Shown piece by piece: positions 7,583 through 15,681 of a stretch of 64,000 bases of DNA. The first letter of the stretch is position 1. Each line of letters begins with the position of its first letter. Source of the stretch: Chryseobacterium vaccae (GTDB taxonomy: Bacteria > Bacteroidota > Bacteroidia > Flavobacteriales > Weeksellaceae); NCBI RefSeq assembly GCF_009602705.1, contig NZ_VSWH01000001.1, positions 4,141,001-4,205,000 on the forward strand, in the 5' to 3' direction. The position numbers and the translations under genes are program-made. Under the pieces are notes generated by a model. It saw only the letters and a program-made list of their open reading frames with translations, had not been told where the DNA came from and did no database searches.

Positions 7583-8039
7583 AAAAGAACAGCAGCTTCT
7601 TTTTGGCTCCGTCAAATTCAGACCACGAATTGCAGTCGATCTCAAAGCCTGCTACCCCGCAGGTGGGAAAGTGAAAAATATCTTCCGAAATAGAATTGGC
7701 AAAGTTTGAAATACCATTGTTATGAGAGAACAGGGCTACAGAATTTATATGGTCATCCAGCTCGTAGATCACAGATTCAAAATTTCTTTCCGAGGGATTA
7801 TACAGTTTATCTGCTGTTGACATATTCAGCTGATAGGTCTGGTTAAAGATCCTGCAGGTATTCAGTGCACGGACCGCCGGGCTGGATACCAGATAATCGA
7901 TAGAAATATTCTTGTTTTTCATGAATCTGGACATGTTCATAGCGTCCTGCAATCCCTTATCTGCCAGGGGTCTGTCAAAATCTTCCGTTTCTTCCGGCCA
8001 GTCGCTTTTTGCATGTCTCACGAGGATGAGTTTCTTCAT
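7563..8039 (-). CDS. sixA: SixA-type phosphohistidine phosphatase
   Basis: A 158-residue histidine phosphatase of the phosphoglycerate-mutase fold. The catalytic LVRHAKSDW holds the RHG-like motif (Arg8-His9), and LVSSPAVRALNT and ALFSHNNGIS supply the second Arg and His. Short length and the RHAKSDW form place it with SixA, which in E. coli removes phosphate from the ArcB or PTS phosphohistidine. Which phosphoprotein it serves here is unknown. It overlaps the downstream archaemetzincin gene. Confidence 0.85.
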   Translation of the reverse strand: MKKLILVRHAKSDWPEETEDFDRPLADKGLQDAMNMSRFMKNKNISIDYLVSSPAVRALNTCRIFNQTYQLNMSTADKLYNPSERNFESVIYELDDHINSVALFSHNNGISNFANSISEDIFHFPTCGVAGFEIDCNSWSEFDGAKKKLLFFYEPGKI

Positions 8040-8139
8040 ACTTTCGTTTTTTGGAAGATTAAAATTATAAAAAAAATAATGGAATAAAACATGATTTTTA
8101 TAAAAAAACTGCGTTATGAATAAAATCAGTAAATTTTAC

Positions 8140-8147
8140 TAAATTTG
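8140..8147 (+). promoter_or_regulatory. -7 box TAaaTTTG for ruvX, probably a near-leaderless transcript
   Basis: A perfect TAnnTTTG ends 7 nt before the ATG at 8155, so the transcript would start within a few bases of the start codon. No strong -33 TTTG is seen. Confidence 0.5.
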
Positions 8148-8154
8148 CAGACTT

Positions 8155-8571
8155 ATGGGACAGATCCTTGCAATAGACTATGGAAAAGTGCGCTGCGGTA
8201 TTGCCGTAACAGATGATATGCAGATTATTGCGAGCAGCCTGGATACCATTCAGACACCACTTCTGATGGAGTTTTTGAAGAAGTATTTCAGTGAAAACAA
8301 AGTGGATGAAGCAGTCGTAGGACTGCCTACAGATCTGAAGGGTAATATTTCTGAAGTGGAGACGGATATTTTGAAATTCATTGGAGTGTTTCAGCAGGAA
8401 TTTCCGGATATCAGGGTTCACCGTTTCGATGAAAGATTTACCTCGAAGATGGCTTCCTTTTTTATTTCCCAGAGCGGAAAAAATAAAAAAAAGAGGCAGG
8501 AAAAAGGATTAATAGATAAAGTAAGTGCAACTATCATATTGCAGAATTTTTTAGAACAAAGAACAAGATGA
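8155..8571 (+). CDS. ruvX: Holliday junction resolvase RuvX/YqgF
   Basis: A 138-aa RNase H-fold nuclease. ILAIDYGKVRCGIAV is the first metal-binding strand, AVVGLPTDLKGN the second, and VHRFDERFTS and LIDKVSATIIL complete the YqgF set. The family processes the 5' end of pre-16S rRNA in E. coli and may resolve junctions. The gene overlaps def by four bases (ATGA), which indicates a translationally coupled pair. DUF5606 follows in the same direction. Confidence 0.9.
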   Translation: MGQILAIDYGKVRCGIAVTDDMQIIASSLDTIQTPLLMEFLKKYFSENKVDEAVVGLPTDLKGNISEVETDILKFIGVFQQEFPDIRVHRFDERFTSKMASFFISQSGKNKKKRQEKGLIDKVSATIILQNFLEQRTR

Positions 8572-9140
8572 TTTTACCGATAAGAGCTTTTGGGGATCCT
8601 GTTTTGAGAAAAATGGGAAAAGACATAGATAAAGACTATCCCGGATTACAGGAATTGATAGACAATATGTTTGAGACGATGTACAGTGCAAACGGTATCG
8701 GATTGGCTGCACCTCAGATCGGGCTGGATATCCGTATGTTTGTGATTGACGTAACTCCGCTGGCGGAAGACGAAGATTATGAAGATATTAAAGACGAATT
8801 AGCAGAATTCAAAAAAGTTTTCATCAATGCACAAATTCTTGAAGAATCAGGCGAAGAATGGAAGTTCAACGAAGGATGTCTTTCTATTCCGGATGTAAGG
8901 GAAGATGTAAAAAGAAAGGGAACCATCGTTATTGAATATTATGACGAAAATTTTGTGAAACATACAGAAACTTTTTCCGATATTAGAGCCCGCGTAATTC
9001 AGCATGAATATGACCACATCGAAGGGATTCTGTTTACCGATCATTTGAGTGCGTTGAAAAAAAAGCTGGTAAAAGGCAAACTGACGAAAATCTCTCAGGG
9101 GGATGTAAGCATCAACTATAAAATGAGATTTCCAAAATAA
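8568..9140 (+). CDS. def: peptide deformylase
   Basis: A 190-residue iron or zinc enzyme that removes the formyl group from new proteins. All three family motifs are present: NGIGLAAPQIG, NEGCLSIP (metal Cys) and QHEYDHIEG (two metal His plus catalytic Glu). It carries an acidic insertion (about residues 63-76) between the first and second motifs. It is coupled to ruvX by ATGA overlap. Confidence 0.95.
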   Translation: MILPIRAFGDPVLRKMGKDIDKDYPGLQELIDNMFETMYSANGIGLAAPQIGLDIRMFVIDVTPLAEDEDYEDIKDELAEFKKVFINAQILEESGEEWKFNEGCLSIPDVREDVKRKGTIVIEYYDENFVKHTETFSDIRARVIQHEYDHIEGILFTDHLSALKKKLVKGKLTKISQGDVSINYKMRFPK

Positions 9141-9220
9141 GGATAAACAAGGATAAAAAGAAAAAATAATACAGAGCAAAAAGCCCCGAGCTGATTGCAG
9201 AATTTACAAACAATATAATT

Positions 9221-9778
9221 ATGCTGTTAGAAAAAATAATTTCAATTTCAGGAAAGCCAGGACTTTACAAATTAGTTTCTCAATTAAGAAACGGGTTTAT
9301 TATTGAAGACGTTACGACCAAGAAAAAAGTAAGCATCGGAAACTCAAGCCAGGTAAGCTTATTAGATAATATCGCAATGTTTACAGTGGATAAAGAAGTT
9401 CCTTTGTTCGAAGTTTTTGAAAATATTGCTAAAAATCAAGATTACAAAGAAACAATCTCTCACAAATCTTCAGATGCTGATCTGAAAGAATTTATGACGG
9501 CTTCTCTTCCTAATTATGATACGGAAAGAGTATATGCTTCTGATATCAAAAAATTGGCTCAATGGTATAATATCCTTCATAAAGCAGGATATATTACTCC
9601 GGAAAGCTTCGTAAAAGCAGAATCTGAAACTTTAGAACCTGCACAGGAAGAAGTAAGCATTGACAAAGATGCTCCTAAAAAAGCAGCTCCAAAAGCAGAA
9701 AAACCTGCCGCTCCGAAAGTAAAAGCTACTTCAGCAGCAAAAGCAGCTCCAAAAAGTACACACAGAAAGCAAGGATAA
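9221..9778 (+). CDS. DUF5606 family protein with Lys/Ala/Pro tail
   Basis: A 185-residue cytosolic protein. The first ~130 residues (start MLLEKIISISGKPGLYKLVS) match my memory of DUF5606, a Bacteroidota family of unknown role. The last ~45 residues are low-complexity and rich in Lys, Ala and Pro with repeated KAAPK, resembling histone-like tails; nucleic-acid binding by this tail is only a guess. It follows def after an 80-nt gap and is closed by a strong terminator, so ruvX, def and this gene may form one operon. Confidence 0.75.
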   Translation: MLLEKIISISGKPGLYKLVSQLRNGFIIEDVTTKKKVSIGNSSQVSLLDNIAMFTVDKEVPLFEVFENIAKNQDYKETISHKSSDADLKEFMTASLPNYDTERVYASDIKKLAQWYNILHKAGYITPESFVKAESETLEPAQEEVSIDKDAPKKAAPKAEKPAAPKVKATSAAKAAPKSTHRKQG

Positions 9779-9800
9779 TTAATCCTTAATTGTAAAATAC

Positions 9801-9831
9801 AAAGCCCCGTCAATCCCGATGGGGCTTTTTT
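9801..9831 (+). terminator. intrinsic terminator after DUF5606
   Basis: An 11-bp stem (9801-9811 with 9818-9828, one G-T pair) and a 6-nt loop run into a T tract. Confidence 0.9.
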
Positions 9832-9840
9832 GTTGAAATT

Positions 9841-10085
9841 TATTCGCTCGCAGATGGGGTCTATAGCGCAGATTTTTTGATATATTTTGTTAGGTTTGCA
9901 CAAAGACGCTATTTTTTTACCAGCTTTATGGATATAAGACGCCAGATTTTATCTCCGATAAAATTTCATACTGTGAAACTTGCTGAAAATCTCCGATTTT
10001 CTTGCGCCTTAAAGCAGCATAATCAAAATCTTGCGACCTTGCGTTTTCCAACCAAAGATTGCTGTTATGTTTCGGATTCATTCAA
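9841..10085. repeat. non-coding tract with three consecutive hairpins
   Basis: Three simple stems follow one another: ATTTTATC-TCC-GATAAAAT (9946-9964), TTTCA-N5-TGAAA (9964-9978) and GAAAATC-TCC-GATTTTC (9985-10001). Two share the loop TCC. An open frame crosses this stretch but looks spurious: it has no start context and a biased composition. The text resembles a multicopy intergenic family I associate with this genus, which remains to be confirmed by a genome search. With the terminator and the mazG promoter this accounts for the 379-nt gap. Confidence 0.45.
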
Positions 10086-10099
10086 TTTTAAAAATAAGG

Positions 10100-10132
10100 T
10101 TTGCCGGGGAGCCCAAATAACCCTTACCTTTG
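10100..10132 (+). promoter_or_regulatory. promoter of mazG (TTTG-N21-TAccTTTG)
   Basis: TTTG at 10100-10103 and a perfect TAccTTTG at 10125-10132 fit the Bacteroidota promoter pattern. Transcription would begin near 10138, which supports the mazG ATG at 10158 and excludes the in-frame GTG or ATG-like codons further upstream. Confidence 0.65.
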
Positions 10133-10157
10133 TATAACATTGAACGTTCAACAAGTT

Positions 10158-10925
10158 ATGAATACCAGACAGGAAAAATTAGAAGCCTTCGGAAGATTGC
10201 TGGATATTATGGATGATCTCCGGGAAAAATGCCCATGGGACCAAAAACAGACCCTGCAGTCTTTACGTCATCTGACATTGGAGGAAACGTATGAACTTTC
10301 AGATGCCATTCTTCAGGAAGATCTTCAGGAGATAAAAAAAGAATTGGGTGATGTACTTCTTCATCTTGTTTTTTATGCTAAAATAGGTTCTGAAAAAGAA
10401 AGTTTTGATATAGCAGATGTAATCAATTCCCTGAATGAGAAACTCATCTTCAGGCATCCGCATATTTATGGGGGTACTGAAGTAAAGGATGAAGAAGAAG
10501 TGAAGCAGAACTGGGAAAAACTGAAACTGAAAGAAGGCAATAAATCTATATTAGGTGGTGTTCCGAAAAGCCTTCCAAGCATGGTAAAAGCCTACAGAAT
10601 ACAGGACAAGGTAAAAGGGATTGGATTTGAATTCCATGATGCGGAGGATGCCTGGAAAAAAGTGGATGAAGAAATACAGGAATTCCATGAAGAAACTGAT
10701 CCTGAGAAGAAGGAACAGGAACTTGGGGATGTATTTTTCTCATTGATTAACTACGCAAGAATCTCTGGGATCAACCCGGATTCAGCGTTGGAAAGGACTA
10801 ATTTGAAATTCATTTCGAGATTTCAGAAAATGGAAGGACTTGCTGAGGAGGACGGCCTGAAACTTGCAGATCTGTCACTCGAAGAAATGGATGTCTTTTG
10901 GGAAAAGGCTAAACGTTTGCCTTAG
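10158..10925 (+). CDS. mazG: nucleoside triphosphate pyrophosphohydrolase MazG
   Basis: A 255-residue cytosolic enzyme that hydrolyses NTPs or dNTPs to monophosphate and pyrophosphate. KCPWDQKQTLQSLRHLTLEE is the MazG entry motif, and EETYELSDAI with ELGDVLLHLVFYAK gives the metal-binding ExxE...ExxD helices. A second MazG half follows (KVDEEIQEFHEE, ELGDVFFSLINYAR), as in the usual two-domain protein. The frame is open 19 codons further up, but the promoter and family length favour 10158. Confidence 0.93.
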   Translation: MNTRQEKLEAFGRLLDIMDDLREKCPWDQKQTLQSLRHLTLEETYELSDAILQEDLQEIKKELGDVLLHLVFYAKIGSEKESFDIADVINSLNEKLIFRHPHIYGGTEVKDEEEVKQNWEKLKLKEGNKSILGGVPKSLPSMVKAYRIQDKVKGIGFEFHDAEDAWKKVDEEIQEFHEETDPEKKEQELGDVFFSLINYARISGINPDSALERTNLKFISRFQKMEGLAEEDGLKLADLSLEEMDVFWEKAKRLP

Positions 10926-10979
10926 CAAAGAATTTTTTCAGCATCAATAGATAATTAATAACTTAGATTAAAAATAAAT

Positions 10980-11849
10980 ATGTTACGGACACTCATATTT
11001 TCAGCCTGCATTTTGTGGAGCTGTAATCCCAAGGCTCAGGATACCCCTAAAAATGATGAATTAAAAGTGGAGTTTTCTCTGCCCAAAAAGCTAAAGGAAG
11101 TTTCCGGAATAGCATTATCCAAAGATAAAAAAACGATCTGGGCTATTGAAGACCAGGGGAATAAGAATAGGGTGTATGGCCTGGATATGAAGGGGCAGCA
11201 AATTGCTGATGTTTTGGTAGAAAATGCAGAAAACAGAGACTGGGAAGATATAACAGCCGATACACAGGGAAATATCTATATTGGTGATTTCGGAAATAAC
11301 GACAACAACAGACAGGATCTTGCCATTCTGAAGATAGGCCTTCAGAATATAGAGCAGAAAACAGCTAAAGTAGTGGAGACTATTAAGTTTCATTATGAGG
11401 GACAGACCGAGTTTCCTCCTAAAAAATCGAACTGGCTGTACGACTGCGAAGCTTTTGTTGAGATGAACGGTAGTTTTTATCTGTTTACGAAAAACAGAAG
11501 CAAAGGTTTTGACGGAACATTTCTGGTATTCCAGGTTCCTAACAGGGAAGGAGATTTCGAGGCTAAGCTAATAGGGAAACTGAAGCTTGATGGAAAATAC
11601 AGTGATGCTGCTATCACATCTGCTGCCATTAACAGTACAAAAGATAAAATTGTTTTGCTGACCCATAAGAATATTCATGTTCTTTCCGGATTTAAAGCGG
11701 ATGATTTCAGTACAGCAAAGATTGAAAAAATATCTTTAAATCATAATTCCCAGAAGGAAGCCGTTGTGTTTCTTGATGACAAAACCCTGCTGATTGCTGA
11801 CGAAAAAGATAAGCAGACAGGCGGAAACGTGTACCAATTTTCTTTTTAG
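10980..11849 (+). CDS. predicted beta-propeller lipoprotein, function unknown
   Basis: A 289-residue exported protein with a probable lipobox (ILWSCNPK). Repeated WAIEDQGN, DITADTQGNIYIGDFGN and IYL-type strands indicate a propeller of the SdiA-regulated or esterase-like-activity type. The segment KEVSGIALSKDKKTIWAIED is typical of such proteins. It has no recognisable catalytic triad. It lies 54 nt after mazG on the same strand and ends at a strong terminator, so it may share the mazG transcript. It may bind a metabolite or protein at the cell envelope; I cannot say which. Confidence 0.65.
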   Translation: MLRTLIFSACILWSCNPKAQDTPKNDELKVEFSLPKKLKEVSGIALSKDKKTIWAIEDQGNKNRVYGLDMKGQQIADVLVENAENRDWEDITADTQGNIYIGDFGNNDNNRQDLAILKIGLQNIEQKTAKVVETIKFHYEGQTEFPPKKSNWLYDCEAFVEMNGSFYLFTKNRSKGFDGTFLVFQVPNREGDFEAKLIGKLKLDGKYSDAAITSAAINSTKDKIVLLTHKNIHVLSGFKADDFSTAKIEKISLNHNSQKEAVVFLDDKTLLIADEKDKQTGGNVYQFSF

Positions 11850-11885
11850 ATAAACGACAGATCTAAGCTTTATATAACTTAAACT

Positions 11886-11917
11886 AAAAACCTTCAGTTG
11901 AAAGCTGAAGGTTTTTT
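11886..11917. terminator. intrinsic terminator, likely bidirectional
   Basis: A 12-bp perfect stem (AAAAACCTTCAG with CTGAAGGTTTTT) and 7-nt loop. Both strands have T tails from the stem itself, so it can serve the propeller gene and the convergent large gene ending at 11939. Confidence 0.88.
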
Positions 11918-11938
11918 GATGTTATATGTCATAATAGC

Positions 11939-14900
11939 TTAAAAAGTCATTCCGACTCCTGCCGAAATCCTTCCGCCATCTGAACCGTAAAAATAATTAA
12001 GCCTTGCAGAAAGCATCTCTACAATGCTCATCCAGAAACCTGCTCCTACAGACTGGTGCCATTTGGTGGAATTTTCATTATCATTCCATACACGGCCGAT
12101 ATCATAACCGATTAGCACTCCCATATTGGCGGGAACGATATTGTTTCTCACCCTTCCGAAATCCCAGCGGACTTCAGAATTGTTGGTGAAGTATGATCTT
12201 CCTGAGAATCTGTCGTTTCTGAAAGCTCTCATTCCGTTATTCCCTCCGATACTTGCCGCCTGATAGAATTCAAAATTATTATTGTTAATCCACATCACGT
12301 TGCTGGAATTGGCAAAAACAAAATTTCCTTTTTTATCAATTCTGTGGTCAATCGTCAATGTTCCGTTCAGCGTGACGAAATTCTTTTCAAAGTTGGATGT
12401 ATTGGCTTTCCAGTCTGCATTAATCAGGAATTCCAGTCCTAAAGTCGGGAAAGCATTATTATCCATGTTTTTGTAACTGAATGTATAGTTGGCCCCGGTA
12501 AACTGCTGGCTTTTGAACACATCAGGACGTACATCCGGTGACTGGTCTACAAAACGGTCGCCTTTTCGCTGTACTTTATTATCCTCAAACGTAAGCTGGA
12601 ACTGATGCTGAAGATTCATCCAGCTTTTTTTGGAAATGGAAGGGGCAAAATTGAATCTGGATATTCTGGCCCGGTTGTATTCCCTTTCCGTATTTTCTTT
12701 GTCGTAGGGGCTTTCATTGGAAAGGCCAAAGAAGTTTCTGGAAAATTTCGGAGTGGTATAACCTGCGTCAATATTGAAATCCCATCCGGAAATCGCTTTC
12801 TTAAAGATCCCTTTATACACAAGATTGAATCCTGCCGTAGCCGTATAGAAATTAGCTTTCAGACTGTGCTTCTGTGTGTAAGGATCGCGGATGAAGTTAT
12901 TCACAGTATAATTGGCAAGGAAACCTATAATTACCCCGTCATCAGGATTGTAATCCGCATTCGGGTAACCCGCAACATAATTGAATTTCGGGTGTTTATA
13001 ATTGTAGGTATTGATGTCATAGTCATCAGAAATATTTTTTGTTGCCGATCCTGCATTGTAGGTGTTTTTCTGAGATTTGAAATCATAAATTTTCACTCTG
13101 CTTCCGTCTGCAATATTATACACATCATGGTTGTAGCCACCTACGAGTCTGATGGCCATTTTAGGTCTGCCTTCTCCTGAAACTTCATAAATATCATCAT
13201 CTTCCAGTCCGTAAATCCAGAGCTCCTTGGTTTTGGAGTCATCATAGTTTTTTTCGAAGACCAGCTCAGGATTTTCTTTGTCTTTGTCTAATTTATATTG
13301 TTTTACATTAACTGAATGCCCGGTTTTTGTGACCACAAACTTATCAGGATTCACGGTTCCGGCCAAAGGAACTTTTTTCTGAAGCACATCATAATATTGG
13401 GATGCATAATTCTGCAGTTTTGTTTTCCGTATTTTCAGCTTACTCAGGATGTCGGAAAGAGTTTCATCTTTTACTTCTTTCGGAAGATTAGTGAAGGCGT
13501 CGTCAATATCAGCATCCGTAAGATGATCCTGGATGTATTTGGCCTGAGCAATCCATTCTTCTTGTGTAGAACCTTTCAGGAAAACCAGATCCAGTGGATA
13601 AGGCTCCATATTCATCCATTTTACATTTTTTATGTCATCTTTGAAGGTTTTCATATGGCGGATAGCCGGAACATTCATAATGATTCTGAATGCAGCCCCG
13701 TCATACTTGCTGAAAGCCTGATCTCTGTCTTTCGGGATCGGTTTGTATACCACCTGATCTCCCTCCTGGTATTCTGCCCATTTCCATTGATCAGAATGCC
13801 TGTCCCAGTCGCCGATCAGCATATCGAAGATTCTTGCTCTGATGTAGGATTCACGGTCTACGGAATATTTATAATTTTTAGTGAAATTTTTCAGAACATC
13901 ATCTGTAGAAACAATGTCTTTGGCATTATCCAGTGAGGCAAGGGTTTTAGGATCGGAAGAGAAACGTTCCTCAATCATGTACATTTCATCCCCGTAGTTT
14001 TCATTATATTCTCCCAGCGTATACTGCTTCGGGATGTAATATAATTTCGGATTGCTGTGAAAGATTCCCACCTTATCAGCCATATTTCCTACAGAAAAAG
14101 GGGTAAAAGGATGATTGGTAGTGTAAAAATCCAGCAGGAATTTTTCCGGGAAGGTATTATTCAGCTCATTTCCGAAAGTACTTTTCTTAAAAGCCATATT
14201 ATTAAGGAAACGGACGGCGCTTTTCTTTACTCCACGCATCACAAACTCCTGTCCGTCTGCTGCTTTTAGTCGTAAGCTGTTCGACTGGTTTCCTCCTCCT
14301 TCTCGGAAAGGGGTAAAGCCTCCGTTTAACGTAGCAAGATCAGCTGTAGGAGCTTCGATAGGAATTCCGTAATACTTTCTGTAGTGTTCGCCCCATAGCC
14401 AGCGGTACACATTCCCTTTTTGGGTAAGCTCCACAGGGTATACTGTTGAGGTAGCAGTCCCAGGAAAAGTACGTGGATAATTATTGACAAATACATCCGG
14501 TTTTGAGATCACGGAAATATGGGTAAGCTTTTGTAAGTTGTTATTTTTTGTAGAAAAATATTCAACATCAGTGCTTTGATCTTTTCTGATATTCAGGACT
14601 GCGAAGCCGCTGCCTCCGTAAGAGAAATCGGTCTTCTGGGCAATGGTGGAGGGATCTGTTTTGGAACCTGCGCCACTGATAATCTGTCTTATATTCCGGT
14701 CTTCATGATATTGAAGATTATGATCATGTCCGGAAACAAAAATGATATTCTCTTTATCCTGAACAATGCTTTTTAAACGGTTGGCCAGATCAGCATAATG
14801 CTGGTTATTGAGATCTTCTGGACTGGCACCGGAAGAACTTCTCAGTATATTGATAAGACTTGCGACACCGGGAACCGGAATTTTACTTTTCAACGGAAAA

Positions 14901-15655
14901 AGATGGGATTTTGCTGAATTGAATCCCGCATGGGTACCACTGCTGATGATGGGATGATGCAGCGCAACAATGATTCTTTTATCCTGGTTTTTAGTCACCA
15001 GATCTTTAAATTCTGTAAAAAAATCTTCACGGGTTTTGATGGTGCAGCCTTTGTTCACCCCTGGATAATTATCCCAATTGGCCAAAGCCCATTCAGAATC
15101 AATGACGATCAGTTTGATGTCTTTTGATAGGTTAATATCATCTATAGGACAGGAATTTTTCGGTAAAAAAGCTTTTTTGTCGTTGAAATAATTCTTCACG
15201 AAATCCTCCTGTGCTTTTAGACCTCCCAAACCATTGTACCAGTCATGATTTCCCGGAATAACTAATGTTTTTCCTTTAAAATTTTTAGTGATAATCAATT
15301 GGTCTTCCAGCTTTTGTTTTGCCAAAGTATAGTCTTTGTCTGTCTCTTGGGGCATTCCGTTGGGATAGATATTATCTCCCAGGAAGATCAGCATCGAATT
15401 ACTGTCTGCAGAGTCCAGCTTGTTTTTAAGAAGGCTGAGCGTCTGTTGTGCCTGAACTTCATCTGCATTGCCTGCATCACCAATCAGGAAAACTTTAAAA
15501 TCATTTTCAGATTTTATATCAGAATTTTTTACTTCAAATAAGTTTTTACCCTTTTTTACGTTATATGTTGCGCAGGAGTAGAGAACTCCGGCAGACAATA
15601 CTGCTCTAAAGGCAATAGAAGTATTTTTTAAATGAGTTTTAAAGGATAAATTCAT
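11939..15655 (-). CDS. outer-membrane lipoprotein: metallophosphoesterase, kinase-like segment and beta-barrel
   Basis: A 1238-residue protein with a lipobox near Cys28 (VLYSCATYN). Residues ~52-370 are a calcineurin-like phosphoesterase with all metal motifs: IGDAGN (Asp60), GDNIYPNG, GNHDW, HHPI and GHDHN. Residues ~410-690 contain MLIGDWDRHSDQW and PKDRDQAF, which resemble the HxxDRHxxN and metal-binding motifs of HipA/FAM20/CotH-like kinases, so this part may be a kinase fold. From ~900 the sequence alternates as a BamA/ShlB-like outer-membrane barrel and ends in Phe (GVGMTF). It is likely exposed at the outer membrane. The phosphoesterase and barrel assignments are firm; the kinase call is an inference. 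Confidence 0.8.
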   Translation of the reverse strand: MNLSFKTHLKNTSIAFRAVLSAGVLYSCATYNVKKGKNLFEVKNSDIKSENDFKVFLIGDAGNADEVQAQQTLSLLKNKLDSADSNSMLIFLGDNIYPNGMPQETDKDYTLAKQKLEDQLIITKNFKGKTLVIPGNHDWYNGLGGLKAQEDFVKNYFNDKKAFLPKNSCPIDDINLSKDIKLIVIDSEWALANWDNYPGVNKGCTIKTREDFFTEFKDLVTKNQDKRIIVALHHPIISSGTHAGFNSAKSHLFPLKSKIPVPGVASLINILRSSSGASPEDLNNQHYADLANRLKSIVQDKENIIFVSGHDHNLQYHEDRNIRQIISGAGSKTDPSTIAQKTDFSYGGSGFAVLNIRKDQSTDVEYFSTKNNNLQKLTHISVISKPDVFVNNYPRTFPGTATSTVYPVELTQKGNVYRWLWGEHYRKYYGIPIEAPTADLATLNGGFTPFREGGGNQSNSLRLKAADGQEFVMRGVKKSAVRFLNNMAFKKSTFGNELNNTFPEKFLLDFYTTNHPFTPFSVGNMADKVGIFHSNPKLYYIPKQYTLGEYNENYGDEMYMIEERFSSDPKTLASLDNAKDIVSTDDVLKNFTKNYKYSVDRESYIRARIFDMLIGDWDRHSDQWKWAEYQEGDQVVYKPIPKDRDQAFSKYDGAAFRIIMNVPAIRHMKTFKDDIKNVKWMNMEPYPLDLVFLKGSTQEEWIAQAKYIQDHLTDADIDDAFTNLPKEVKDETLSDILSKLKIRKTKLQNYASQYYDVLQKKVPLAGTVNPDKFVVTKTGHSVNVKQYKLDKDKENPELVFEKNYDDSKTKELWIYGLEDDDIYEVSGEGRPKMAIRLVGGYNHDVYNIADGSRVKIYDFKSQKNTYNAGSATKNISDDYDINTYNYKHPKFNYVAGYPNADYNPDDGVIIGFLANYTVNNFIRDPYTQKHSLKANFYTATAGFNLVYKGIFKKAISGWDFNIDAGYTTPKFSRNFFGLSNESPYDKENTEREYNRARISRFNFAPSISKKSWMNLQHQFQLTFEDNKVQRKGDRFVDQSPDVRPDVFKSQQFTGANYTFSYKNMDNNAFPTLGLEFLINADWKANTSNFEKNFVTLNGTLTIDHRIDKKGNFVFANSSNVMWINNNNFEFYQAASIGGNNGMRAFRNDRFSGRSYFTNNSEVRWDFGRVRNNIVPANMGVLIGYDIGRVWNDNENSTKWHQSVGAGFWMSIVEMLSARLNYFYGSDGGRISAGVGMTF

Positions 15656-15681
15656 AAATTTACATTAACAAAAATTCAGGG

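Noticed and set aside
9877..10137. 86-codon plus-strand frame before mazG
   Set aside because: It crosses three hairpins, has no start context, ends in the mazG promoter, and its composition is unlike neighbouring genes.
12605..13180. 191-codon plus-strand frame inside the large barrel gene
   Set aside because: It lies wholly opposite a well-supported gene with clear domains; it reads as a shadow frame rich in Ile and Val.
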